From NCBI GenBank assembly GCA_023417265.1, contig JAEZFY010000070.1, forward strand, positions 1-5,675: a stretch of DNA of 5,675 nucleotides. The letters are read 5' to 3'. Every line of letters starts with the position of its first letter. Position 1 is the stretch's first letter. The notes beneath the pieces were generated by a model. The model saw only the letters and a program-made list of their open reading frames with translations, was not told the origin of the DNA and did not search any database. Shown here piece by piece: positions 1 through 5,549 of the stretch. Position numbers and translations under genes: made by a program. The stretch comes from Actinomycetes bacterium. GTDB taxonomy: Bacteria > Actinomycetota > Acidimicrobiia > Acidimicrobiales > Ilumatobacteraceae.

Positions 1-204
1 GCGATGATGGTGATGTCCGACATCGTCGAAGGCCCGAAGAAGGACGACGCCCCGGTGGTGGTGGAGGCGAGCAGCGACCCCACCGACATCGACCGCGACG
101 GCCTCGCCGTCGATCTCACCGACGTCACCGTCGAAGCACCTGCGCTCGACCGGCTCGACCCGGTCACCGAGCGCAGCGGCACGCGCCGCCCGCCGGTCGT
201 CTGA
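1..204 (+). CDS. C-terminal acidic tail of an unidentified protein (5' end probably outside window)
   Basis: An open frame runs from the first base of the window to a TGA at 202-204. ATG codons occur at 4, 7 and 13, but the frame is open to the edge, so this is most simply the 3' end of a longer gene. The visible part is Met-rich at the start and then becomes polar and acidic (11 Asp and 4 Glu against 2 Lys and 5 Arg), ending in Arg-Arg-Pro-Pro-Val-Val. The repeated short acidic/Val/Pro segments look like a disordered cytoplasmic tail, possibly after a membrane segment lying outside the window; that is inference. No recognisable domain is present and I do not assign a function. It is convergent with the next gene: the two stop codons are 13 bases apart, with no hairpin between them. 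Confidence 0.55.
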   Translation, partial: AMMVMSDIVEGPKKDDAPVVVEASSDPTDIDRDGLAVDLTDVTVEAPALDRLDPVTERSGTRRPPVV

Positions 205-217
205 CCCTCGACGGCCG

Positions 218-1426
218 CTAGCCCACGTAGGCGCCGGGACGCTTGAGCATCCGGCGGTGCCAGCGACGCGGCGACACGGCGATCGCCCGGGGCTCGTCCT
301 CGAACATCCACCGGGCGAAGTTGCGGCGCCCCCACGTACCCGACAGCTCGACGATCCGCAGCGCGCCACGGGCACCGCGCGGGTGGGCGAGCACGCGGCT
401 CAGGCGTCGCGACATGCGGTGGTCGGCGAACAGCGCCGCAGCCACCGCCCGTTCGTACCTGCCGGCCACGTCGCCGCCGGCCAGGATCGCCGCGGCGGCC
501 AGACGACCGGTCTCGAGGGCCTGCCCGATGCCCTCGCCGGTGAGTACGTCCGTGGCCGCCGCAGCGTCGCCGACGAACAGCACCCGGCCGGCGGTCAACG
601 CGACCGCATCGACCCGTGCCGGGATCGGCCAGGCGGTGTGGCGGCCCTCCATCTCGAAGCCGTCCCCGAGCGCGGCGACGATGTGCTCGCGGGCGAGCAG
701 ATCGCGCCACAACGCGCCCATGTCCTGCACCGACCGGGAGCCGTCGCGCAGCACCCCGAAACCGATGTTGGCGCGGCCGTCCGGCAGCGGGAACGACCAC
801 GCGTATCCCGGTAGCAGGTCCTCGTCGAACCACACGATCAGGTCGTCGGCGGCCGGACCGGTGACGTTGCGGGCGTACTGCCGGAATGCGTGCCACTCAC
901 CTCGGTAGTCGGGCAGCGTCGCGCCGGCGGCCTTGCGGACCGGGCTCCACATGCCATCTGCGGCGATCACGTGCGGCGATGCGACGTTGACCGTGTCGGC
1001 GCCGTTGCTGAACGTCGCCGCGTGGTCGCTCAGTCCGGTGAACGCCCACCCCTCGTGGATCTTCACCCCGGCCGTGCGCGCCAGGTCGACCAACGCCGCG
1101 TCGAGTTCGCGCCGGGGTGCCGTCGCTGCGAACGTGCCGGCGCCCACCAGCGGCACCCGGACGGTGCGCCCGGCCGGCGAGTGCAGCACGGCTGAACGGA
1201 CCGGGAACCACCCAGGAACCGACGCCGGATCGAACCCGAGTGCTTCGAGCTCGCGCAGGGCGAGCGTGGTCAGCCCGTCGCCACAGCACTTGTCGCGGGG
1301 GAACGTCGCCTTGTCGAAGACATGCACCACGCGCCCGGCACGGGCCAGCGTGAGCGCCGCCGCAGCGCCCGCCGGACCGGCCCCGACGACGACCACGTCG
1401 CAGCGCTCAGGGATCGGCGTCGTCAC
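218..1426 (-). CDS. FAD-dependent oxidoreductase, geranylgeranyl reductase family
   Basis: Predicted 402-residue flavoprotein that would use FAD to reduce isoprenoid double bonds or carry out a related oxidoreduction; family members act on polyprenyl chains of menaquinone, chlorophyll or archaeal lipids. An N-terminal Rossmann dinucleotide motif VVVVGAGPAG lies at residues 11-20. The family-typical KCCGDGL follows at 46-52, an ADGMWSPVRK segment at 156-165, and the second FAD motif FVGDAAAATDVLTGEGIGQA at 284-303. Length is normal for the family, and the protein resembles mycobacterial MenJ (Rv0561c), but the exact substrate is not shown. The usual Asn-Pro before the TGEG motif is replaced by Thr-Asp-Val-Leu. 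The C-terminus is basic (RRWHRRMLKR), which may help membrane association. The start is the GTG at 1424-1426, just before the Rossmann strand; the frame stays open far upstream, but that part is antisense to the hydratase gene. There is no Shine-Dalgarno; a TAGCCT hexamer lies 8 bases upstream. Confidence 0.88.
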   Translation of the reverse strand: MTTPIPERCDVVVVGAGPAGAAAALTLARAGRVVHVFDKATFPRDKCCGDGLTTLALRELEALGFDPASVPGWFPVRSAVLHSPAGRTVRVPLVGAGTFAATAPRRELDAALVDLARTAGVKIHEGWAFTGLSDHAATFSNGADTVNVASPHVIAADGMWSPVRKAAGATLPDYRGEWHAFRQYARNVTGPAADDLIVWFDEDLLPGYAWSFPLPDGRANIGFGVLRDGSRSVQDMGALWRDLLAREHIVAALGDGFEMEGRHTAWPIPARVDAVALTAGRVLFVGDAAAATDVLTGEGIGQALETGRLAAAAILAGGDVAGRYERAVAAALFADHRMSRRLSRVLAHPRGARGALRIVELSGTWGRRNFARWMFEDEPRAIAVSPRRWHRRMLKRPGAYVG

Positions 1427-1465
1427 GGTTCGCAAGGCTAGGAGCGGGTCGTCCAAACTGGCCCC
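1427..1465. promoter_or_regulatory. Divergent promoter region between reductase and hydratase genes
   Basis: Only 39 bases separate the two divergent start codons. On the plus strand CAAACT at 1454-1459 is followed by 6 bases and the ATG of the hydratase. On the minus strand TAGCCT (plus 1440 to 1435) is followed by 8 bases and the GTG of the reductase. Both keep the A at position 2 and T at position 6 that matter most in a -10 element. Neither gene has a Shine-Dalgarno at a usable distance (an AGGAG at 1440-1444 is 21 bases from the ATG), so leaderless transcription is plausible. No convincing -35 box is visible for either. The call rests on position and hexamer match only. Confidence 0.4.
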
Positions 1466-2314
1466 ATGCCGCTCAACCCTGATGCCGTGGGCACCCGCGG
1501 CGAACCGATCGACGTGTCGTGGACCAGCAAGGACGCGCTCCTGTATGCGGTCGGTGTGGGAGCCGGCACCTCCGAGCTGGCGTTCACCACCGAGAACACC
1601 AACGGTGTCGCCCAGCGTGTGCTGCCCACGTTCCCGGTCGTGCTCGGATGGGGCCGGAGCTCGCCGCTCGGGGCGGTCGGCACGTTCAACCCGGCCCTGC
1701 TGGTGCACGGTACCCAGGCGGTCACGCTCCACGCCCCGCTGCCCGTTGAGGGCTCGGCCACGCTGCAGTCGGAGATCACGGCGATGTACGACAAGGGCAA
1801 GGCGGCGGTCGTTGTGACCACCACCGAGGCCACCCACGACGGCGCCCCGCTGTACACCACCACGCAGTCGGTGTTCATCCGCGACGCGGGCGGGTGGGGT
1901 GGCGAACGGGGGCCGTCGGGCCCGCAGAACGTGCCGCCCGAGCGCGGCCCCGATCACACCGTCACCTACGCGACGTCACCGGACCAGGCGCTCTTGTACC
2001 GGCTCTCCGGCGACCGCAACCCGCTCCACAGCGACCCGGCGTTCGCGGCGATGGGCGGGTTCGACCGCCCGATCCTGCACGGCCTGTGCACCTACGGGTT
2101 CACCGCCCGGGCCTTGCTGCACGCGCTGTGCGACGGCGATCCCGATCGCTTCGCCCACATCGAAGGGCGCTTCTCGGCGCCCGTGTTCCCGGGTGAGACG
2201 CTGACCGTCCACGCCTGGGAGACGGGCCCCGGGGTGGCCCTGATCGCCACGGTGGCGGGCGACGACGACGCGGCCCGCACCGTGATCGACCAGGGCCTTG
2301 TCCGGTACTCCTGA
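1466..2314 (+). CDS. MaoC-like (R)-specific enoyl-CoA hydratase 2, double hot-dog
   Basis: Predicted 282-residue cytoplasmic hydratase adding water to trans-2-enoyl-CoA to give (3R)-hydroxyacyl-CoA. The C-terminal hot-dog carries the hydratase-2 signature YRLSGDRNPLHSDPAFA at residues 178-194, with the catalytic pair Asp183 and His188. It is followed by RPILHGLCTYGF at 201-212, also typical of the family. The N-terminal half (about 15-140, with VLPTFPVVL near 52-60) is the second, non-catalytic hot-dog seen in eukaryotic and actinobacterial hydratase 2 proteins, which accommodates bulky acyl chains. Length matches these double-hot-dog enzymes. It resembles the Mycobacterium tuberculosis Rv3538 type, linked to sterol side-chain or other branched acyl-CoA oxidation, but substrate cannot be read from sequence. 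The ATG at 1466 has no Shine-Dalgarno and sits 6 bases after CAAACT. It is divergent from the reductase gene and convergent with the EthD gene, with stop codons 8 bases apart. Confidence 0.92.
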   Translation: MPLNPDAVGTRGEPIDVSWTSKDALLYAVGVGAGTSELAFTTENTNGVAQRVLPTFPVVLGWGRSSPLGAVGTFNPALLVHGTQAVTLHAPLPVEGSATLQSEITAMYDKGKAAVVVTTTEATHDGAPLYTTTQSVFIRDAGGWGGERGPSGPQNVPPERGPDHTVTYATSPDQALLYRLSGDRNPLHSDPAFAAMGGFDRPILHGLCTYGFTARALLHALCDGDPDRFAHIEGRFSAPVFPGETLTVHAWETGPGVALIATVAGDDDAARTVIDQGLVRYS

Positions 2315-2322
2315 CCCCGGCG

Positions 2323-2613
2323 CTACTTGACGACGTCGCCGACGATCAGCGTCGGCGTCACGCCCGTGTAGTTGGGCACGTCGCCGAGAATCTCGGCGCC
2401 GTGCTCGGCCATCGCCTGGTTGAGGGCGTCGGTGCTCTCGACCATTGCCCAGCCGACGGCGTGGTACTGCGGGCCCTGGGCGGCAATCACGCCCCAGCTC
2501 TTGCACGCGTCACCGAGATGGCCGACGAACATCGGCATGTGCGTGTTCGTGTAGTAGTCGATGTCGAAGGACGAGCCTTCTTCTTGCGGGTAGAGGATCG
2601 TGACGCCAATCAT
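2323..2613 (-). CDS. EthD family protein (small dimeric alpha/beta-barrel)
   Basis: A 96-residue protein with the EthD-type ferredoxin-like fold. It starts with a beta-strand (MIGVTILYPQ), followed by FDIDYYTNTHMPMF at residues 16-29, which matches the family pattern F-x-x-x-Y-Y-x-x-x-H-x-P (His25, Pro27). The second half carries AVGWAMVES at 52-60, a helix around 61-75, and a final strand with PTLIVGDVV. Members of this family are small dimeric proteins, some needed for ring or ether degradation in an unclear way and some acting as cyclases or isomerases; no specific reaction can be assigned. The ATG (complement of 2611-2613) has no Shine-Dalgarno and lies 6 bases after a CAGACT hexamer. It is divergent from the winged-helix/DUF2087 regulator gene, with a candidate operator between them, so it may belong to that regulator's regulon. 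No EthA/EthB-like genes are nearby. Confidence 0.85.
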   Translation of the reverse strand: MIGVTILYPQEEGSSFDIDYYTNTHMPMFVGHLGDACKSWGVIAAQGPQYHAVGWAMVESTDALNQAMAEHGAEILGDVPNYTGVTPTLIVGDVVK

Positions 2614-2669
2614 GGGCGGAGTCTGACACGGTGATCGCGTTCGCTGCGATCCGGGGTTGAATCGGGTCC
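2614..2669. promoter_or_regulatory. Divergent promoter region between EthD gene and regulator gene
   Basis: This 56-base gap holds outward-facing -10-like hexamers: CAGACT on the minus strand (plus 2625 to 2620), 6 bases before the EthD ATG, and the weaker TTGAAT on the plus strand (2657-2662), 7 bases before the regulator GTG. Neither start has a Shine-Dalgarno. A perfect dyad (2633-2651) lies between them. No clear -35 elements are visible. Confidence 0.4.
2633..2651. promoter_or_regulatory. Inverted repeat, candidate operator
   Basis: GATCGC at 2633-2638 and GCGATC at 2646-2651 are perfect inverted arms around a 7-base spacer, giving a 19-bp dyad centred on 2642. With 17-base spacers, the expected -35 hexamers of the rightward and leftward promoters would fall at about 2634-2639 and 2643-2648, both inside the dyad. 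A dimeric protein bound here could block both divergent genes. The adjacent winged-helix regulator is the obvious candidate binder, but this is inferred from position. The arms are short and could arise by chance in GC-rich DNA. Confidence 0.4.
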
Positions 2670-3236
2670 GTGCGCGTGCCCGAAGCTCTGAGCCTGCTGG
2701 TGGATCCCGATCGTCTCGCGGTCGCCGGAGCCCTCGCGGTGGCCCCGCTGAGCATCGACGAGTTGGTGCAACGCACCGCCCGCGACCGGCGCACCGTGCT
2801 GACGGCCCTCGGCGAGCTGCGCCAGGCCGGGCTGGTCGCGGCCGAGGACGCGCGCTTCGCGCTCGACGTCGAGGTCCTGCGCGAGCTGGCCCGGGCGGCC
2901 GCCGAGGACGACGTGCCGATGGACCCAGCGATCGGCTACGGCATGACCGACGACGAACGCGAGGTCCTCGCCCGCTTCTTCTCCGGGCGGGTGCTGACGC
3001 AGTTCCCGAACAACCGGGCCAAGCAGCAGATCGTGCTGCAGCGGATCGCACTCGAGTTCGACGTGGGCCGGCGCTATACCGAAGCCGAGGTCAACGAGGT
3101 GCTGCACACGTTCCACACCGACTGGTCGACCCTGCGGCGGCACCTGATCGACGAGCAGCTGCTCGACCGTGAGCACCGCGACGGCCAGACGTGGTACTGG
3201 CGCAGTGGTGGCCGCGTCGTCAGCGACGGGCGCTAG
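2670..3236 (+). CDS. Winged-helix transcriptional regulator with C-terminal DUF2087 domain
   Basis: A 188-residue predicted DNA-binding regulator. Residues about 5-60 form an ArsR-like winged helix: a first helix with LVDPDRLAVAGAL, then PLSIDELVQRT, a recognition helix RRTVLTALGELRQAGLV and a short wing to about 65. Residues about 95-178 match DUF2087: FFSGRVLTQFPNNRAKQQIV, then RYTEAEVNEVL at 135-145, then DWSTLRRHLIDEQLLDRE at 151-168 and a terminal WYWRSG. No metal-binding Cys/His cluster is visible, so an ArsR-type metal sensor is unlikely; the ligand is unknown. The start is taken as GTG 2670; GTG 2676 would remove only two residues. There is no Shine-Dalgarno. The stop codon (3234-3236) overlaps the ribosome-binding site of the flavin dehydrogenase 9 bases downstream, so the two genes are almost certainly co-transcribed and may be coupled. 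Control of that enzyme and of itself is plausible but inferred. Confidence 0.85.
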   Translation: MRVPEALSLLVDPDRLAVAGALAVAPLSIDELVQRTARDRRTVLTALGELRQAGLVAAEDARFALDVEVLRELARAAAEDDVPMDPAIGYGMTDDEREVLARFFSGRVLTQFPNNRAKQQIVLQRIALEFDVGRRYTEAEVNEVLHTFHTDWSTLRRHLIDEQLLDREHRDGQTWYWRSGGRVVSDGR

Positions 3237-3239
3237 GAG
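3235..3239 (+). promoter_or_regulatory. Shine-Dalgarno AGGAG overlapping upstream stop codon
   Basis: AGGAG ends 6 bases before the ATG at 3246 and shares two bases with the TAG stop of the regulator gene. The spacing fits a normal ribosome-binding site, fixes the start of the dehydrogenase, and would allow translational coupling. It is the only clear Shine-Dalgarno in front of a gene in this window. Confidence 0.75.
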
Positions 3240-3245
3240 TAAACG

Positions 3246-4505
3246 ATGGGTCTCGCCCAGATGTACTCGACGTTCCGATCAGTCGTGCGTTTCCGCCCGC
3301 TCGAGACCGACCGCGTCGCGCGGCGGCTGCGCGGCGCGGCAACCGTCGACGATCTGCGCCGCCGCGCCAAGCGGCGGCTCCCGTCGGGCGTGTTCGACTA
3401 CATCGACGGCGGGGCCGGCGACGAGCGCACGCTGGCCTGGAACGCGAGCGCGTTCGGGCGGCTCGAGTTCCGCCCGAACGTGCTGCGCGACGTCAGCGCG
3501 CTCGACACGTCCACCGAGCTGTTCGGCCGGCACTACTCGATGCCGCTGATCCTCGCGCCCACCGGCTACAGCCGGCTCACGCACTCCGCCGGCGAACTCT
3601 CGGTGGCGCGGGCGGCGGCGCGGGCCGGGGTGCCGTACTCGCTGTCGACGATGAGCACGCGCTCGATCGAAGAGGTGGCCGCCGTGAGCGACGGCCCGAA
3701 GTGGTTCCAGGTCTACACGTGGAAGGACCGCGGGCTCGTCGCCGAATTGATCGGCCGGGCGGCGGCGGCCGGCTACGAGGCGCTGTGGCTGACGGTCGAC
3801 ACGGCGGTGCTCGGCAACCGCGAGCGCGACACCCGGCGCGGCTTCACGATGCCGCCCCGGATCGGCCCGGGCACGATCATCGACGGCATCGTGCACCCCG
3901 GCTGGACGTGGGACTTCATCCGCCACGAGCCGCTGCTCTTCTCCAACGTCGCCACCTCGTCGACCGCCGCCCACGGTGCCACCGCGCGTGGGGACGAGCC
4001 GATGGAGATGGCCCAGCACGTCATGCACAACTTCGACCAGAAGCTGTCGTGGGCCGACGTCGACTGGATCCGCTCGCAATGGTCCGGTCCGTTGCTCCTG
4101 AAGGGCATCCAGACCGTCGCCGATGCCGAGCAGGCCGCACGGATCGGCGTCGAGGGGATCGGCCTGTCGAACCACGGCGGGCGCCAGCTCGACGGCGCGC
4201 CCGCGCCGATCGAACTGGTCGAGCCGGTGCGCCAAGCGCTCGGAGCGGCGGCCACGATCATCTGCGACGGCGGCGTGCGCCGCGGCGACGACATCGTCAA
4301 GGCGCTCGCCCTCGGCGCCAACGCCTGCTCGATCGGGCGGCCCTACCTCTACGGCGCGGCCGTGGGTGGCGAACGCGGCGTCGACTACGTGCTGGCGATG
4401 TTCCGGGCCGGACTCGAACGGACGATGGCGCTGTGCGGGCGGACGTCGATCGCGGCCATCGACCGCGACCTCGTCGCCTGGCGCACCGAGCCCCCGACCG
4501 CCTGA
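3246..4505 (+). CDS. lldD: FMN-dependent alpha-hydroxy-acid dehydrogenase/oxidase, L-lactate dehydrogenase (LldD) type
   Basis: A 419-residue TIM-barrel flavoprotein oxidising an L-2-hydroxy acid to the 2-keto acid, passing electrons to quinone or oxygen. By alignment from memory to glycolate oxidase, the active-site residues are all present: Tyr52 (FDYIDGGA), Tyr157 (WFQVYTWKDR), Asp185 and Arg192 (TVDTAVLGNRERD), Lys286 (LLKGIQ), catalytic His310 and Arg313 (LSNHGGRQLD). FMN-phosphate binding is provided by ICDGGVRRGDD (339-349) and IGRPYLYG (363-370). The N-terminus with TVDDLRRRAKRRLPSGVFDY and the length closely resemble mycobacterial LldD2 (Rv1872c), so L-lactate is the first guess; other 2-hydroxy acids are possible, because the loop at about 200-270 that sets substrate and membrane contacts differs within the family. 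It does not look like the mycofactocin enzyme MftD. It has a good ribosome-binding site and follows a regulator gene by 9 bases. The gene symbol is tentative. Confidence 0.9.
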   Translation: MGLAQMYSTFRSVVRFRPLETDRVARRLRGAATVDDLRRRAKRRLPSGVFDYIDGGAGDERTLAWNASAFGRLEFRPNVLRDVSALDTSTELFGRHYSMPLILAPTGYSRLTHSAGELSVARAAARAGVPYSLSTMSTRSIEEVAAVSDGPKWFQVYTWKDRGLVAELIGRAAAAGYEALWLTVDTAVLGNRERDTRRGFTMPPRIGPGTIIDGIVHPGWTWDFIRHEPLLFSNVATSSTAAHGATARGDEPMEMAQHVMHNFDQKLSWADVDWIRSQWSGPLLLKGIQTVADAEQAARIGVEGIGLSNHGGRQLDGAPAPIELVEPVRQALGAAATIICDGGVRRGDDIVKALALGANACSIGRPYLYGAAVGGERGVDYVLAMFRAGLERTMALCGRTSIAAIDRDLVAWRTEPPTA

Positions 4506-4554
4506 CTGCAAACCGATCGTCGGCGTCGGCTCGCTGCCGCCGGACGGTGGGTGC

Positions 4555-4566
4555 GAAGCTGCGCTG
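4555..4566 (+). promoter_or_regulatory. Candidate -10 element before esterase gene
   Basis: GAAGCT (4555-4560) stands 6 bases before the ATG at 4567, the same distance seen for CAAACT and CAGACT before two other ATG starts here, and no Shine-Dalgarno is present at a normal distance (GGTGGG at 4546-4551 is too far). The match to TAnnnT is partial (A at position 2, T at position 6). It could mean the esterase has its own leaderless transcript, or it may be chance. Confidence 0.25.
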
Positions 4567-5481
4567 ATGCCGCTCGATCCAGTCCTCGCTGAACTGCTCG
4601 CCGGGATGGAGGCCGTCGGCGCGCCGCCGCTCGAGGCCGGCACGCCCGCAGACGGCCGCGCCGCGATCCAGGAGATGGCAGCCCTCGGTGGCACCGGTCC
4701 CGCGGTCGCCAACGAGGTGCGGATCGATGCCGGGGGCGTGCCGGCGGTGGTCTACACGCCTGAGGGCGAGGGCCCGTTCCCCGTGCTCGTGTTCATCCAC
4801 GGCGGCGGCTGGGTGATCGGCGACACCAACTCGCACGCGCCGACGTGCCGCGAGCTCGCCGTGCGGGCCGGGTGCGTCGTCGTGTCGCTCGACTACCGGC
4901 TCGCTCCGGAACACAAGGCACCGGCGGCGGTCGACGACTCGCTGGCGGCGACGCGGTGGGTGCTGGAGCATGCCGCCGAAGTGGGGGGCGACCCGACGCG
5001 TGTCGCGGTCGGCGGCGACTCGGCCGGGGGCAACCTGGCCGCGCTCGTGGCCCAGGCGCTGCCGGGGCAACTCGTGTTCCAGTTGCTGATCTACCCGGCG
5101 GTCGACCTCACCGGAAGCTTCCCGTCGATCGAGGAGAACGGCGAGGGCTACTTCTTGACCAAGCGGGCGATGGACTGGTTCATCGGCCACTATCTCGACG
5201 GGTCCGACGTCAAGCCCGACGACCCGACCGTGTCACCGTGGTTCGCGGCCGACGACGTGGTCGCGGCGACGCCTCCGGCGCTCGTCATCACCGCCGAGTA
5301 CGACCCCCTGCGCGACGAGGGCGAGGCGTACGCGGCGCGCCTGTCGAGCCTCGGCGTGGCCACCACCGTGCGCCGCTTCGACGGGATGATCCACGCCTTC
5401 TTCGGCATGACCACCATGCTCCCCGCAGCGGTGGAGGCCAATGAGCTCAGCGCCGAACACCTCCGCCAAGCCTTCGCGTAA
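4567..5481 (+). CDS. Alpha/beta hydrolase fold-3 esterase, hormone-sensitive lipase (family IV) type
   Basis: A 304-residue predicted cytoplasmic carboxylesterase hydrolysing short or medium acyl esters. The oxyanion-hole motif HGGGW lies at residues 78-82, the nucleophile elbow GDSAG at 150-154 (Ser152), the catalytic Asp246 in AEYDPLRDEG, and the catalytic His276 in GMIHAFF. DYRLAPEHKAPAAVDD (109-124) is the usual family-IV segment. Residues 1-50 form the N-terminal cap region. The triad is complete and length is typical of the family (about 300-320). There is no signal peptide. The start ATG 4567 gives a normal N-terminus; the frame is open further upstream, but that part overlaps the dehydrogenase gene out of frame. 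It lies 61 bases after that gene on the same strand, so it may be read through from the regulator-dehydrogenase operon or use its own start. It is convergent with a second alpha/beta hydrolase. The natural substrate is unknown. Confidence 0.92.
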   Translation: MPLDPVLAELLAGMEAVGAPPLEAGTPADGRAAIQEMAALGGTGPAVANEVRIDAGGVPAVVYTPEGEGPFPVLVFIHGGGWVIGDTNSHAPTCRELAVRAGCVVVSLDYRLAPEHKAPAAVDDSLAATRWVLEHAAEVGGDPTRVAVGGDSAGGNLAALVAQALPGQLVFQLLIYPAVDLTGSFPSIEENGEGYFLTKRAMDWFIGHYLDGSDVKPDDPTVSPWFAADDVVAATPPALVITAEYDPLRDEGEAYAARLSSLGVATTVRRFDGMIHAFFGMTTMLPAAVEANELSAEHLRQAFA

Positions 5482-5549
5482 CCAAGCCCGCGAGTTCCCG
5501 GCGCCCCGCGCATTGCTCCCGCAGGCACTCTCGTCGGCACCCAACACCA
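5482..5549. other. Convergent intergenic gap
   Basis: These 68 bases separate the stop codons of two converging genes. I looked for a GC-rich hairpin followed by T residues in either direction and found none; the region contains no recognisable gene or site. Confidence 0.5.

Noticed and set aside
933..1817. 294-residue open frame on the plus strand
   Set aside because: Overlaps the reductase (antisense) and the hydratase (other frame); low-complexity Arg/Ser/Ala composition.
1427..1957. Upstream in-frame extension of the reductase reading frame on the minus strand to an ATG at 1957
   Set aside because: It would add 177 residues, largely Arg/Gly/His-rich, exactly antisense to the well-supported hydratase gene; the Rossmann motif starts just after the GTG at 1426.
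3246..4505. Assignment as the mycofactocin-associated enzyme MftD
   Set aside because: The N-terminus and active-site flanks match LldD2 much better, and no other mycofactocin genes are in the window.
4519..4539. Tandem GTCGGC and a CGGC/GCCG mini-hairpin as a terminator after the dehydrogenase
   Set aside because: Arms are only 4 bp and no T-tract follows; not distinguishable from GC-rich background.
4123..4566. N-terminal extension of the esterase frame into the dehydrogenase gene
   Set aside because: This part overlaps the dehydrogenase out of frame, and ATG 4567 gives a normal family-IV N-terminus.
3279..4712. 477-residue open frame on the minus strand
   Set aside because: It lies opposite the dehydrogenase and the start of the esterase, and its translation has no recognisable domain; this is the usual antisense shadow of a high-GC gene.
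4297..5190. 297-residue open frame on the minus strand
   Set aside because: Arg/His-rich translation antisense to the dehydrogenase end and the esterase; no domain.
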